A DNA stretch of 64,000 nucleotides from Nocardia cyriacigeorgica (GCF_029868385.1 NZ_JARWNX010000040.1:124001-188000); one strand, 5' to 3'. Shown: positions 17,943 to 27,391, counted from the first letter of the stretch. The notes: generated from the letters alone by a model not told the origin. Translations and numbers: made by a program.

Positions 17943-18353
17943 GTTGCCGGATGCTAGCGGCACCCGGCGGAAATCGCCTCCCGCGACATGGACGGGAGGC
18001 GAACTACCGGCTTGGATCAGGCGGGGCCGATCAGCAGCATCCGCGCGAAGTTGGCGGCCTGTTCGGGACCGAGCAGCGGCAGCAGGTAGTCGTACACAAG
18101 TGTGGACATGAGGTGCGGAACTCCCAAGATGTCGTGAAGCGGGATGGTTACGCTCGGCCACCCTAGCAGCGACCGGGACGGCGGGCCGCCGAGTCGGCGC
18201 GTCATCTGCGCCGGATTCGTCCGGAACTGGCCCAGAACGTGATGGAGGTCATAGAGTGGTCGCCGTCGGATCGAAATGCGTCGCGGGGCTGCGATACATC
18301 ACTCACGATGCATCACTCACACTGAAACACTCGGGAAGCAGGTCTCAACTCAT
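17943..18353. other. Intergenic stretch holding at most one tiny leftward ORF
   Basis: No solid gene. A leftward frame at 18017-18205 (62 codons; internal ATG at 18109 gives a 30-codon peptide ending NFARMLLIGPA) has a plausible amphipathic sequence but no family match or clear ribosome binding site. The region must hold the promoters of the leftward lipoprotein and the rightward secreted protein. CGATGCATCACTCAC-like sequence near 18307 is repeated nearby without evident function. Confidence 0.4.
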
Positions 18354-18686
18354 ATGCGGGTAGTTCGTTCTCTGGTCGTCGGCGCGTTCATCGCCGGGGC
18401 CGCATCGGTTTTCGCCACGCTCGGCGCCGGTTCCGCCGGAGCCGTCGCGGTGACCCCGCTGCCGGGCGGGGTACAGGTCGACCTCAACCCGGCCGACACC
18501 AGATGGGTGCATCAGAGTGGTGTCGGGCGCACCCTCGCCGGTCTGCCGCATCCGTCGGCGGCCTCCTTCGGCACCGCCCTCGATTCGGCTGCGGCGCTGT
18601 CGTCGGAGTATCCGGAGGGTCGGGTCGTGTTCACCGTCTTCGGGCCGTTCGACCAGCTGAGCGGCACCATGCTGGCGCTGAAGTAG
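18354..18686 (+). CDS. Small secreted protein, unknown function
   Basis: This 110-residue protein has a Sec signal peptide (MRVVRSLVVGAFIAGAA, then AGSAGAVA with probable cleavage after residue 34). The mature part is about 75 residues and has no cysteine. It contains VQVDLNPADTRWVHQSGVG and a C-terminal VVFTVFGPFDQLSGTMLALK segment. I do not recognise the family; similar short proteins occur in Nocardia and relatives. The ATG at 18354 fits the signal peptide. An in-frame start further upstream at 18276 would spoil it. It ends 18 nt before the exoribonuclease gene, so they may be cotranscribed. Confidence 0.7.
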   Translation: MRVVRSLVVGAFIAGAASVFATLGAGSAGAVAVTPLPGGVQVDLNPADTRWVHQSGVGRTLAGLPHPSAASFGTALDSAAALSSEYPEGRVVFTVFGPFDQLSGTMLALK

Positions 18687-18704
18687 CGAAGTAGCACCCA
18701 CAGC

Positions 18705-20147
18705 GTGGAACTCCACCAGCGGATCGTCTCGGCGCCGGTCGATTTCGGCGCCATTCGATCCGAATTCGGGTTGACCTCGACCTATCCGGCCGAGGCCACC
18801 GCGGAAGCCCGCGACGCGGTCGACGCGTTCGCGGGCATCCGGGTGGATCGCACCGATATCCCGTTCGTCACCATCGATCCGCCGGGAGCGCTCGACCTCG
18901 ACCAGGCGCTGCATCTCGAACGCACCGATACCGGCTTCCTACTGCACTACGCCATTGCCGACCTCGGCGCCGTCGTGGTCCCGGACGGTGCTCTCGCCGC
19001 CGAAGCCGGTACCCGCGGCCAGACCTTCTATCTGCCCGACACCACCGTGCCGCTGCATCCGCCGGTGCTGTCGGAGAACTCGGCCAGCCTGCTGCCCGAC
19101 CAGACCCGCCCCGCGGCGTTGTGGAGCATCGAACTCGACCATGACACCGAGCCGGTGCGGTATTCGGTGCAGCGCGCGCTGGTGCGCTCCCGCGCCCGTC
19201 TCGACTATGCCGGTGTCCAGGCCGACGCGGACGCCGGACGCCTGCCACCGTCGATCGCGGCCCTACCGGAATTCGGTACGCGGCGCATCGCGGCGGGCCT
19301 GGCGCGCGGCGCGATCGAGCTGCGACTGCCCGCGCAGAGCGTGATCCGCGACGAAGCCGCCGACGGGCATTGGCGCCTGGTCCTGGAACCGCGCACCGAT
19401 GTCGATGATTGGAACGAACAGGTTTCGCTGCTGGCCGGGATGTGCGCGGCCCGCATCATGCTCGACGGTGGCGGAGAGGGCTCCGAACGCATCGGCCTGC
19501 TGCGCACCATGCCGCCGCCGCCCGATTCGGCCATCGCCTCGATCCGCCGCACCGCCGCCGCGCTCGGCATCGCCTGGCCCGCCGATCAACCGGTGGGTCG
19601 GATGCTGGCCGGGCTCGACGCCAACACACCCGCCGCGCTGGTGCTCATGTCGGAAGCCACCGGCCTGCTGCGCGGCGCCGCCTACACCGTTCTCGATGGC
19701 ACCGACCCGGCCTCGGACAGGCTGCGGCACAGCGCGATCGGCGCACCGTACGCTCATGTCACCGCGCCGCTGCGGCGTCTGGTCGACCGCTTCACCACCG
19801 AGATCTGCCTGGCCCACTGCGCGGGCACGCCGGTCCCGGAGTGGGTACGCGAGGGGCTGGCATCGACCGCCGACACCATGAAACGCAGCGACGGTGTGGC
19901 CAACAAGATCGAACGCGCCTGTATCGATCTGACCGAGGCGACGCTGCTGTCCCAACGCGTCGGCGCCGAATTCGACGCCGTCGTGGTGCGCGAGGGCAAC
20001 GGCAACCGCCCCGCGGAGATCTTCATCCCCGACCCGCCGCTGCTCGGACCGTGCGAAGGCTCGCCGCCCGAAGGCGCGACGGTACGGGTGCGGTTGACCT
20101 CGGCCGACCCGGTGACTCGCAAGGTGATCTTCACGGCCCTGTCCTGA
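18705..20147 (+). CDS. RNB-domain exoribonuclease (RNase II/R family)
   Basis: This 480-residue protein consists mainly of an RNB catalytic domain. The metal-binding motif is DPPGALDLDQALHL (residues about 65-78). It is followed by AIADLGAVV and the LPDTTVPLHPPVLSENSASLLPD region (in parts), all standard for RNase II/R. It is shorter than E. coli RNase II and lacks recognisable cold-shock domains at the N-terminus; a short C-terminal beta region may replace S1. This matches a compact actinobacterial type. It degrades RNA 3' to 5'. The GTG at 18705 is the first start after the preceding stop. Confidence 0.88.
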   Translation: MELHQRIVSAPVDFGAIRSEFGLTSTYPAEATAEARDAVDAFAGIRVDRTDIPFVTIDPPGALDLDQALHLERTDTGFLLHYAIADLGAVVVPDGALAAEAGTRGQTFYLPDTTVPLHPPVLSENSASLLPDQTRPAALWSIELDHDTEPVRYSVQRALVRSRARLDYAGVQADADAGRLPPSIAALPEFGTRRIAAGLARGAIELRLPAQSVIRDEAADGHWRLVLEPRTDVDDWNEQVSLLAGMCAARIMLDGGGEGSERIGLLRTMPPPPDSAIASIRRTAAALGIAWPADQPVGRMLAGLDANTPAALVLMSEATGLLRGAAYTVLDGTDPASDRLRHSAIGAPYAHVTAPLRRLVDRFTTEICLAHCAGTPVPEWVREGLASTADTMKRSDGVANKIERACIDLTEATLLSQRVGAEFDAVVVREGNGNRPAEIFIPDPPLLGPCEGSPPEGATVRVRLTSADPVTRKVIFTALS

Positions 20148-20242
20148 TACACAAACCTTGCCGATCCGCGTCGTCGGGCAACGCGTCCGCTACCCTCGGC
20201 ACGGTCAGCGGCGTGGCGCCCCACCGATGAAAGGACCCTTCG

Positions 20243-20593
20243 ATGGCTCGTCGATCATCGTTGCTTCTCGCCTTCCTGCTCGTCGCCTTCGGTGTTATCG
20301 GATGCGGCTCGGACACGGAGGCGGTGCCACCCGCCGACGATGACACGGTCCGCATGTCCGTCGCCGCGGAGCAGGCCGATTGCGTGGGCGTGGCGCCGAT
20401 GCGCTGCCTACAGGTGCGCTATGCGCCCGGCGAGGACTGGCAGCTGTTCTATGACGGTATCGATGGTTTCACCTACGAACCCGGCTACGAATACGAGTTG
20501 GTGGTCCGCGTGACGTCCGTCGGCAACCCGCCCGCCGACCACTCGTCACAGCGGTACGAACTCGTCGAGATAGCGAGCAAGACACCGGCGTGA
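20243..20593 (+). CDS. DUF4377 lipoprotein
   Basis: This 116-residue protein has a lipoprotein signal with lipobox VIGC (Cys about residue 21). A DUF4377-like domain follows: C-VGVAPMRCLQVRY, a W--FYDGIDGFTYEPGYEYEL segment and a final LVEIASKT strand. This compact fold also occurs in META/HslJ-linked proteins of unknown function. The start follows GAAAGGA. It should be anchored to the outer membrane leaflet of the cytoplasmic membrane. Confidence 0.82.
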   Translation: MARRSSLLLAFLLVAFGVIGCGSDTEAVPPADDDTVRMSVAAEQADCVGVAPMRCLQVRYAPGEDWQLFYDGIDGFTYEPGYEYELVVRVTSVGNPPADHSSQRYELVEIASKTPA

Positions 20594-20689
20594 ACGCTGT
20601 GCTCATGGTGTCAGCGTCACCGGGCGTTCCGAGCGGCCGCCGCCGATCGGCCGAGACGGTCAGCGGCTGCGCTGTGTAGTGCGTGAGCC

Positions 20690-21568
20690 TCAGACGGGTG
20701 ACAGCGCCGCCGCGGTGGCCGGATAGCGGGCCAGATGCTCGCCTGCGGCCCGGTCCTCCGCATCGGCCAGAGCCATGTAGAGCGCGGTGTCCGCACCGGC
20801 GGCGCGGGCGTCGGCGGCGCGGGCGAGGATGGCCTCGTGGGATTCGACCGCATCACGGTGATCGCCGAGAACGGTCTGCAATCGTTTGGCCTGCGCCCCG
20901 AGTTCGCGAGCCGGCCCACCCAATGTGTCGGCGGCGGCCTCGCAGGAATAGCGTAAACGTTTGGCGCCCTTGCGGATATCGTGCAGTAACTCGATCCGCT
21001 GATCCAGGGTGGCGGTGGTCTCGGTGCGGATCAATCGAGCCAGACGTGCCCGATCGCGATGGAGCACCGTGGTGAACGCATCGGCCGCCGGGCCGTCCAC
21101 GCGGCCCTTGCGCAGCGGAGGTGCCGAACGCCAGCGCGACAGGCGAGCCCGCAGCGCACGGTAGCGGTCACTGTCGAGGGCGGTGAGTACCTCGGCGTGT
21201 GCCGACTCGTACCGTGCGCGTTCGGCGTCGACGAGCCGATGGGTCACCGCGTCGAGCACCGCCGGATCCGCTCCGGCGACCACCTCGGAATCCAGCAGCG
21301 CCGCGAACCGCTCGGCCCGCACCTCCGCATCCCGCGCGACGCCGAGCAGTCCGGCAAGCCACGCCAATTCGGTGCCCATGGCGGCTGCGGGATTGCGCCG
21401 GAACAGCCGCCGATACGAGCGCAGCACACTGCGCAGACGGCGCGTCGCCACACGCATCTGATGTACCGAATCCCATGCGTCGGCGCGCACTTCGGGCTCT
21501 GCGGTCAGCAGCCGATCGATGTCCTCACCCAGCGCCGCGATCAGCGCGTCTGCGGCCGTGGCCGTCAT
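20690..21568 (-). CDS. CHAD-domain protein
   Basis: This 292-residue all-helical protein carries the two histidine-rich CHAD repeats. The first has HQMRVATRRLRSVLRSYRRLF (residues about 36-56) and the second has HDIRKGAKRLRYSCEA (about 195-210). CHAD domains bind inorganic polyphosphate through these basic helices. No CYTH triphosphatase domain is present, unlike many CHAD proteins. It starts 3 nt after the prolyl aminopeptidase stop and is the third gene of a leftward operon with it and a lipoprotein. Confidence 0.9.
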   Translation of the reverse strand: MTATAADALIAALGEDIDRLLTAEPEVRADAWDSVHQMRVATRRLRSVLRSYRRLFRRNPAAAMGTELAWLAGLLGVARDAEVRAERFAALLDSEVVAGADPAVLDAVTHRLVDAERARYESAHAEVLTALDSDRYRALRARLSRWRSAPPLRKGRVDGPAADAFTTVLHRDRARLARLIRTETTATLDQRIELLHDIRKGAKRLRYSCEAAADTLGGPARELGAQAKRLQTVLGDHRDAVESHEAILARAADARAAGADTALYMALADAEDRAAGEHLARYPATAAALSPV

Positions 21569-21571
21569 GAC

Positions 21572-22534
21572 CTAGCGTCCTTTCACGAACCCGTCGGTGG
21601 CTTCGACGAGGCGGTGGGTGATTCCCGGCTCATTGGCCGCGTGCCCGGCATCGTCGACGATGTGCAGTACCGAACCCGGCCACGCCCGATGCAGTTCCCA
21701 TGCGCTGACGGCCGGGCAGACGATGTCGTGGCGGCCCTGCACGATCACCGCGGGAATATCCGCGATCGTGTCGATATCGCGCAGCAACTGGCCCTCGTCG
21801 AGGAATCCGCCGTGCCGGAAGTAGTGGTTCTCGATGCGGGCGAAGGCCAGCGCGAACCGTGGTTCACCGGTTTCGGCGACCCGATCCGGTTGCGGCAGCA
21901 GCGAACTCGTCGCGCCCTCCCAGGTGGACCAGGCGATCGCGGCGGCCGTGGCTACGTCCTCGTCGGGGGAGTGCAGTAGCCGGTGATAGGCCTCGACCAG
22001 ATCACCGGTGCGGTCGGCTTCGGGGACCGGTGCCAGGAACTTCTCCCACTCGTCCGGGTAGACGTAGCCTGCCGCGCCGTTGTAGTACCAGTCGATCTCC
22101 TTGCGGCGCAGCAGGAAGATCCCGCGCAACACCAGCTCGGTGACGCGCCGCGGATGACGCTGCGCATAGGCCAGCGCGAGCGTGGATCCCCACGAACCGC
22201 CGAACACCAGCCACTGCTCGATGCCGAGTGCCTCGCGCAGCTGCTCGATATCGGCGATCAGATGGTCGGTGGTGTTCACCGATAGATCCGCGCCATCGGC
22301 GATATGCGGGGTGGAGCGTCCACAGCCGCGCTGATCGAACAGCACGATCCGATATTCGGCCGGATCGAAGAACTGCCGATGGAACGGCGCGGTACCGCCG
22401 CCGGGACCGCCGTGCAGGAACACCGCCGGCTTACCGTCGGGATTGCCGCTGACCTCCCAATACACCGACTGGCCCGCACCCACGTCGAGCATGCCCTGCT
22501 GATAGGGCTCGATCGGCGGGTACAGGGTGCGCAT
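21572..22534 (-). CDS. pip: Prolyl aminopeptidase (proline iminopeptidase), peptidase family S33
   Basis: This 320-residue enzyme has the full set of family motifs: MRTLYPPIEPYQQGML, HGGPGGG, FDQRGCGRS, GGSWGS (nucleophile) and the late DDAGHAANEPG with catalytic His. It cleaves N-terminal proline in the cytoplasm and resembles classic pip enzymes more closely than the copy at 9111-10082. Its ATG overlaps the stop of the upstream lipoprotein gene (TGATG), so translation is coupled, and the CHAD gene follows after 3 nt. Confidence 0.93.
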   Translation of the reverse strand: MRTLYPPIEPYQQGMLDVGAGQSVYWEVSGNPDGKPAVFLHGGPGGGTAPFHRQFFDPAEYRIVLFDQRGCGRSTPHIADGADLSVNTTDHLIADIEQLREALGIEQWLVFGGSWGSTLALAYAQRHPRRVTELVLRGIFLLRRKEIDWYYNGAAGYVYPDEWEKFLAPVPEADRTGDLVEAYHRLLHSPDEDVATAAAIAWSTWEGATSSLLPQPDRVAETGEPRFALAFARIENHYFRHGGFLDEGQLLRDIDTIADIPAVIVQGRHDIVCPAVSAWELHRAWPGSVLHIVDDAGHAANEPGITHRLVEATDGFVKGR

Positions 22535-22989
22535 CAGAACGCCAGACCGGAGGCCAGATCCGGCAGCTCGAGCGCGTCCACCGCCTGCTGCCGCACATCC
22601 GGGCAGGCCTTCACGGTGATCCGGTCGATCGAGGGCTTGTCGGCCAGCACCTGGGCATTGATGGCGCCATTGCGCAGCGCCCAATCGTGCACCATCGCGT
22701 TCAAACCGATCCGTCCGAGCGTCGGCCCCTGCACCCGCCAGTTCGACAGCTCGGGCCGGATCATCTCGCACAGCCCGGTCGCCGCGGAATCCGATACCTC
22801 CAGCGGCTTACCCGGCGCGGGCGGCGTCACCCCACCCGGCGTCGGAACGCTCGTCGGCGCGATGGTCGTCGACCCACCCGCCTCGCTCGATCCGCTCCCG
22901 GATTCACCTCCGCACGCGGTCAATACGACAGCAGCACACACCCCGGCCACCACCAGCGTGCTCCGGGACATCCAACGACGTTGCGGCAT
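22534..22989 (-). CDS. Small lipoprotein, unknown function
   Basis: This 151-residue protein has an N-terminal signal with lipobox LTAC (Cys about residue 26). A Gly/Ser/Thr/Pro-rich linker runs to about residue 60. The C-terminal domain has two cysteines (SAATGLCEMIRPEL and VKACPDVRQQ) that could form a disulphide. No family recognised. It is the first gene of a coupled operon with prolyl aminopeptidase and CHAD genes. The ATG at 22989 fits the signal peptide. Confidence 0.78.
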   Translation of the reverse strand: MPQRRWMSRSTLVVAGVCAAVVLTACGGESGSGSSEAGGSTTIAPTSVPTPGGVTPPAPGKPLEVSDSAATGLCEMIRPELSNWRVQGPTLGRIGLNAMVHDWALRNGAINAQVLADKPSIDRITVKACPDVRQQAVDALELPDLASGLAF

Positions 22990-23201
22990 CAGTACCTCTG
23001 CTCGACTCGAGAGTTTCGCCCCCGAGTCTGCCATTTCCCCGATACACCGTCCGCCCGACGTTCCCGCCGCCGGGGCGTGCACCCGCGACCGCCGCAGCCG
23101 TTTCCGTCGCCTCGGTATCGACTGGGAGATCGTGCGCGAGGCGGTCCCCGCGCAGACCGGCCGGGCAGAGCGAGTGTGCACGCTGCCCGACCGGAGGTGG
23201 C

Positions 23202-24056
23202 TCAGAAGCTGTGTTCGGGGCCGGGGAAGGTGCCGCGGCGGACTTCGTCGGCGTAGGTGGCGGCGGCGGTGCGTAGGTCGTCGCCGGTGTGGGCGAAACG
23301 CTTGACGAACTTGGCGGTCTTGCCGCTGGTGTAACCGGCCATGTCCTGCCAGACCAGCACCTGGGCGTCGCAGTCGGCGCCGGCGCCGATGCCGACGGTG
23401 GGGATGGTGAGTTTGCGGGTGACCTGACCGGCGAGATCGGCCGGGACCATTTCCATCACCACGGAGAACGCACCGGCCTCCTGTACCGCGATGGCGTCGG
23501 CGATGAGCTGTTCGGCGCCGTCGCCGCGGCCCTGCACCCGGAAACCGCCGAGGGTGTTGACGCTCTGCGGGGTGAAGCCGATATGGCCCATCACCGGGAT
23601 GCCCGCGGCCGTGATCAGCGCGATCTGTTCGGCGACCCGCTCACCGCCCTCCAGCTTCACCGCATGCGCCTGGCCCTCCTTCATGAACCTGGTCGCGGTG
23701 GCCAATGCCTGCTGCGGTGAGGATTCGTAGGTGCCGAACGGCAGATCGGCCACCACGAGCGCATGCGGTGCGCCGCGCACCACGCCGCGCACGAGCGGGA
23801 TCAGCTCGTCGATGGTGACCGGCACGGTCGTGTCGTAGCCGTAGACCACGTTGGCCGCCGAATCGCCGACCAGCAGCACCGGAATGCCCGCTTCCTCGAA
23901 CAGCCGCGCTGTCGAGTAGTCGTAGGCGGTGAGCATGGACCAGCGTTCGCCCGCGGCTTTCATCTGTTGTAGATGTGGGACACGGGTCTTGCGTCGTGGT
24001 TTCGTCTCGGCGGAGGTGGCGCCGTAGGCAGGGGTTTCCGAATCGGATACGGACAT
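23202..24056 (-). CDS. panB: 3-methyl-2-oxobutanoate hydroxymethyltransferase (ketopantoate hydroxymethyltransferase)
   Basis: PanB makes ketopantoate from alpha-ketoisovalerate and methylenetetrahydrofolate in pantothenate synthesis, in the cytoplasm. The 284-residue protein has [19 protein letters not shown] and [17 protein letters not shown] (metal-binding Asp), [30 protein letters not shown] (catalytic Glu) and [17 protein letters not shown], in the usual order. About 20 N-terminal residues precede the barrel. Two adjacent ATGs (24059, 24056) compete; AAAGGG is better spaced for the second. It stands alone, divergent from the CaeA-like gene, as in mycobacteria. Confidence 0.97.
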   Translation of the reverse strand: MSVSDSETPAYGATSAETKPRRKTRVPHLQQMKAAGERWSMLTAYDYSTARLFEEAGIPVLLVGDSAANVVYGYDTTVPVTIDELIPLVRGVVRGAPHALVVADLPFGTYESSPQQALATATRFMKEGQAHAVKLEGGERVAEQIALITAAGIPVMGHIGFTPQSVNTLGGFRVQGRGDGAEQLIADAIAVQEAGAFSVVMEMVPADLAGQVTRKLTIPTVGIGAGADCDAQVLVWQDMAGYTSGKTAKFVKRFAHTGDDLRTAAATYADEVRRGTFPGPEHSF

Positions 24057-24059
24057 CAT

Positions 24060-24370
24060 CGTCCCTTTCGTCGTCCTCGAGGCCCGTGTACGGGTCCCCG
24101 GGTCTGGGTGACGCCATCCAGTGTGCCACCGGCCGCACCGCCCATTTAAGGCCCGCGACCAGTGCAGTTGGTCACATCTGCCACCGCGCGACGGAGCCCG
24201 CGAACAGCCGCGGCCGAATCGCGGGACGCAGCCGGGGTGTCACGGTCGTCGTCGCGCGGAAGACGCCGGCGCGAACGAACGGGCGCACGGATGAGCGGCA
24301 GCGGTCGCACGGCTACGCGGCGCTCATGCCCAGGTGGCGCTGTGCGGCGGCACTCCGAACCCCGACTAGC
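24060..24370. other. Divergent promoter region between panB and the CaeA-like gene
   Basis: About 310 nt with no convincing open frame on either strand. It must contain both divergent promoters. I could not assign convincing -35/-10 boxes. An ATTTAAG segment near 24144 is the only AT-rich patch. Confidence 0.5.
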
Positions 24371-25912
24371 ATGGCGCCGGTGCGGAGTGGGCGTGGTGTG
24401 CTGGTGACGGTGCTGGCGGTGGCGGCTGTGGCAGCCGGTTGCGCGGAGTCGCGGGAGGAACCCCCGGCACCGCTGCCCCCGCCCCCGGACGGCCTCGCAC
24501 AGTTCTACACCCAGACCCCGCAGTGGGGCAGCTGCGCCGATTTCACCGGACCGGACGAGACCTTGCCGCCCGCCACCCAGTGCACCCGCATCACCGTTCC
24601 CGTCGACTACAGCGACCCCGGCGGCGCCACCGCCCAGATCGCGCTGTCGCGGCTCCCGGCGGAGGGGAAGGACCGCATCGGTTCGCTGCTGCTCAATCCC
24701 GGCGGGCCGGGCATGTCCGGTCTGTCCACCGTGTCGGTGGGCGGGGGCACCGCGGTGGCCGAACGGTTCGACCGGGTCGGTTTCGATCCGCGCGGTGTCG
24801 GCTCGTCCACGCCGACGGTGGCCTGTCTGACCCCGCAGGAAGCCGACGCCGAACGCGCCGAGCCGCCGTTGGAGAACACGCCCGAGGGCATCGCGGCCGA
24901 GGAAGCCGACAACCGCGAATACGCCGACGCCTGCGTCGAGCAGACCGGCGAGGAGTTCCTGGCCCATGTCGGCACCCGCGAGGTCGTCCAGGACATGGAC
25001 GTCATCCGGGCCGTGCTCGGCGATCCGAAGCTCAGCTATCTCGGCTACTCCTACGGCACCCGACTCGGCACCGCCTACGCCGAGAAGTTCCCCGGCAATG
25101 TGCGCGCACTGGTGCTCGACGGCGCGATCGACCCGACCCAGGACCCGGTGGAGGAGTCGCTGCGCCAGGCCGAAGGCTTCCAGAACGCCTTCGACGCCTA
25201 CGCCGCCGACTGCGTGACCCGCGAGGACTGCCCGCTCGGTAACGATCTGTCCACCGCGGTGAAGCGGTTCCGCGAACTGGTCGACCCCCTGTGGGATACG
25301 CCCGCTTCCACCACCGACGCCCGTGGCCTCAGCTACGGCGATGCTCTCACCGGCGTCCGGCAGACCCTCTACAGCGAGAGCTTCTGGCGCGTGCTGTCGC
25401 TGGGCCTGACCGAACTGGGTGAGGGCCGCGGCGATACGTTGCTCCAGCTCGCCGACCTGTACAACGGTCGCAACGAGGACGGCTCCTACAACAACCTCAA
25501 CGACGCCTTCAACGCCATTCGCTGCGTGGACGATCCGCGCATCACCGATCCGGCCGTTGCGGCCGTGCAGGACACCGAATACCGCAAGGCCGCCCCGTTC
25601 ATGGACGACGGCCGCGGCACCGGTGCGGCGCCGCTGGAATTGTGCGCGAGCTGGCCGGTGCCCAACACCAGCCAACCGCACGAGATCTCGGTGAACGGTC
25701 TGCCGACGACGGTCGTCGTGTCCACCACCGGCGATCCGGCCACGCCGTATCAGGCAGGTGTCGACCTGGCCGAGCAGCTGGGCGCCGCGCTGATCACCTA
25801 TGAGGGCGACAGCCACACGGTGGTGTTGAACGAGGGTTCGCCCTGTGTGGACAACGCGGTCATCGCCTATCTGACCGAGTTGATCGCGCCCCAACCGGGG
25901 CTCAGGTGCTGA
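24371..25912 (+). CDS. Alpha/beta-hydrolase lipoprotein, CaeA/TAP-like peptidase
   Basis: This 513-residue exported hydrolase is related to mycobacterial Rv2223c/Rv2224c (CaeA) and Streptomyces tripeptidyl aminopeptidases. It has lipobox AAGC (Cys24), a proline-rich linker, LLNPGGPGMSG (oxyanion region), FDPRGVGSS, nucleophile motif GYSYGT, and a C-terminal TAP-like region with TTGDPATPY (acid) and EGDSHTVV (His). It probably acts on peptides or esters at the cell surface. The position between panB and glnA2 is the same as in M. tuberculosis. The ATG at 24371 puts the signal peptide at the N-terminus. Confidence 0.88.
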   Translation: MAPVRSGRGVLVTVLAVAAVAAGCAESREEPPAPLPPPPDGLAQFYTQTPQWGSCADFTGPDETLPPATQCTRITVPVDYSDPGGATAQIALSRLPAEGKDRIGSLLLNPGGPGMSGLSTVSVGGGTAVAERFDRVGFDPRGVGSSTPTVACLTPQEADAERAEPPLENTPEGIAAEEADNREYADACVEQTGEEFLAHVGTREVVQDMDVIRAVLGDPKLSYLGYSYGTRLGTAYAEKFPGNVRALVLDGAIDPTQDPVEESLRQAEGFQNAFDAYAADCVTREDCPLGNDLSTAVKRFRELVDPLWDTPASTTDARGLSYGDALTGVRQTLYSESFWRVLSLGLTELGEGRGDTLLQLADLYNGRNEDGSYNNLNDAFNAIRCVDDPRITDPAVAAVQDTEYRKAAPFMDDGRGTGAAPLELCASWPVPNTSQPHEISVNGLPTTVVVSTTGDPATPYQAGVDLAEQLGAALITYEGDSHTVVLNEGSPCVDNAVIAYLTELIAPQPGLRC

Positions 25913-25930
25913 CGCGCAGGTCGGCTCACC

Positions 25931-25952
25931 GCACGGGATACAAATCCCGTGC
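25931..25952 (+). terminator. Hairpin between the CaeA-like gene and glnA2
   Basis: GCACGGGAT and ATCCCGTGC form a perfect 9-bp stem with a 4-nt loop, 18 nt after the stop of the CaeA-like gene and upstream of the glnA2 promoter. No T-run follows. It probably separates the two transcription units. Confidence 0.6.
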
Positions 25953-25958
25953 CGCCAT

Positions 25959-25990
25959 GTAACACAGATTTAACGCCAGGTGCCTACAGT
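25959..25990 (+). promoter_or_regulatory. glnA2 promoter with a partial GlnR-type site
   Basis: GTAAC-N6-TTAAC (25959-25974) resembles one half of the actinobacterial GlnR box (GTnAC-N6-GAAAC). It is followed by TACAGT (25985-25990) as -10. The ATG at 25998 is seven bases after the -10, so the mRNA is probably leaderless. The site overlaps the -35 position, as expected for an activator. Confidence 0.5.
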
Positions 25991-25997
25991 CGCGGTC

Positions 25998-27335
25998 ATG
26001 GATCGCCAGAAGGAATTCGTGCTGCGGACGCTCGAAGAGCGGGATATCCGCTTCGTGCGGCTCTGGTTCACCGACGTCTTGGGCTACCTGAAGTCCGTGG
26101 CGATCGCCCCCGCCGAACTCGAAGGCGCCTTCGAGGAAGGCATCGGTTTCGACGGTTCGGCCATCGAGGGATTCGCCCGGATCTCCGAGGCCGATATGGT
26201 CGCCAGGCCCGATCCGTCGACGTTCCAGGTGCTGCCGTGGTCCACCAGCAAGGGCCATCAGCATTCCGCGCGCATGTTCTGCGATATCACCATGCCCGAC
26301 GGGTCCCCGTCCTGGGCCGATCCGCGACACGTGCTGCGCCGCCAGCTGAACAAGGCCGGTGACGTCGGCTTCAGCTGCTATGTGCATCCCGAGATCGAGT
26401 TCTTCCTGCTGAAGAACACCCCCGACGGTTCGGACCCGGTGCCCGCCGACAGCGGCGGCTTCTTCGACCAGGCCGTGCACGACTCCGCGCCCAACTTCCG
26501 TCGCCACGCCATCGACGCGCTGGAATCGATGGGCATCTCGGTGGAGTTCAGCCATCACGAGGGCGCGCCCGGTCAGCAGGAGATCGACCTGCGCTACGCC
26601 GACGCGCTGTCCATGGCCGACAATGTGATGACCTTCCGCTACCTGATCAAGGAAGTGGCCATCGACGAAGGTGTGCGCGCCACCTTCATGCCCAAGCCGT
26701 TCGCCCAGTACCCGGGTTCGGCCATGCATACGCATATGAGCCTGTTCGAGGGCGAGGCGAACGCCTTCCACGATCCGGACGATCCGATCAACCTCTCGGC
26801 CACCGCGCGGGCGTTCATCGCGGGCATCCTCGAGCACGCCCCCGAGATCAGCGCGATCACCAACCAGTGGGTGAACTCCTACAAGCGCCTCATCCACGGC
26901 GGCGAAGCGCCGACGGCTGCGTCGTGGGGCCGGTCCAACCGGTCGGCGCTGGTGCGGGTGCCGATGTACACGCCGAACAAGTCCTCGTCGCGGCGCGTCG
27001 AGATCCGCAGCCCTGATTCGGCCTGCAACCCGTACCTGACCTTCGCGGTGCTGCTGGCTGCCGGCCTGCGCGGTATCGAGAAGGGGTACACGCTGCCGCC
27101 GGAGGCCGAGGACGACGTCTGGTCGCTCACCGCCGCCGAACGCCGCGCCATGGGATTCCGGGAGCTGCCCGGCACTCTCGACGAGGCGTTGCAGGCGATG
27201 GAGCGTTCGGAACTGGTCGCCGAAACCCTCGGTGAGCACGTGTTCGACTTCTTCCTGCGCAACAAGCGTCGGGAGTGGGCGGACTACCGCAGCCAGGTGA
27301 CGCCGTTCGAGCTGAAGGAGTATCTCGGGCTGTGA
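25998..27335 (+). CDS. glnA2: Glutamine synthetase, type I (GlnA2-like)
   Basis: This 445-residue protein matches type I-alpha glutamine synthetases in layout. It has an N-terminal beta-grasp (FVRLWFTDVLGYLKSVAI), the substrate loop GFDGSAIEGF, the metal-binding segment VHPEIEFFLL, the ATP-binding KPFAQYPGSAMHTHMS and the R-NRSALVRVP region. The C-terminal segment has LPPEAEDDVWSLT in place of the DLYELPPEE adenylylation motif of GlnA1, so it should not be a substrate of GlnE. The length and position upstream of glnE match M. tuberculosis Rv2222c. Paralogues of this kind vary in substrate, so glutamine synthesis is likely but not certain. Confidence 0.92.
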   Translation: MDRQKEFVLRTLEERDIRFVRLWFTDVLGYLKSVAIAPAELEGAFEEGIGFDGSAIEGFARISEADMVARPDPSTFQVLPWSTSKGHQHSARMFCDITMPDGSPSWADPRHVLRRQLNKAGDVGFSCYVHPEIEFFLLKNTPDGSDPVPADSGGFFDQAVHDSAPNFRRHAIDALESMGISVEFSHHEGAPGQQEIDLRYADALSMADNVMTFRYLIKEVAIDEGVRATFMPKPFAQYPGSAMHTHMSLFEGEANAFHDPDDPINLSATARAFIAGILEHAPEISAITNQWVNSYKRLIHGGEAPTAASWGRSNRSALVRVPMYTPNKSSSRRVEIRSPDSACNPYLTFAVLLAAGLRGIEKGYTLPPEAEDDVWSLTAAERRAMGFRELPGTLDEALQAMERSELVAETLGEHVFDFFLRNKRREWADYRSQVTPFELKEYLGL

Positions 27336-27391
27336 GAGCGCGGTGGGGTCGCGCCCACCATGAGCGCACCGCGAACATGTAATTTGAAGAC

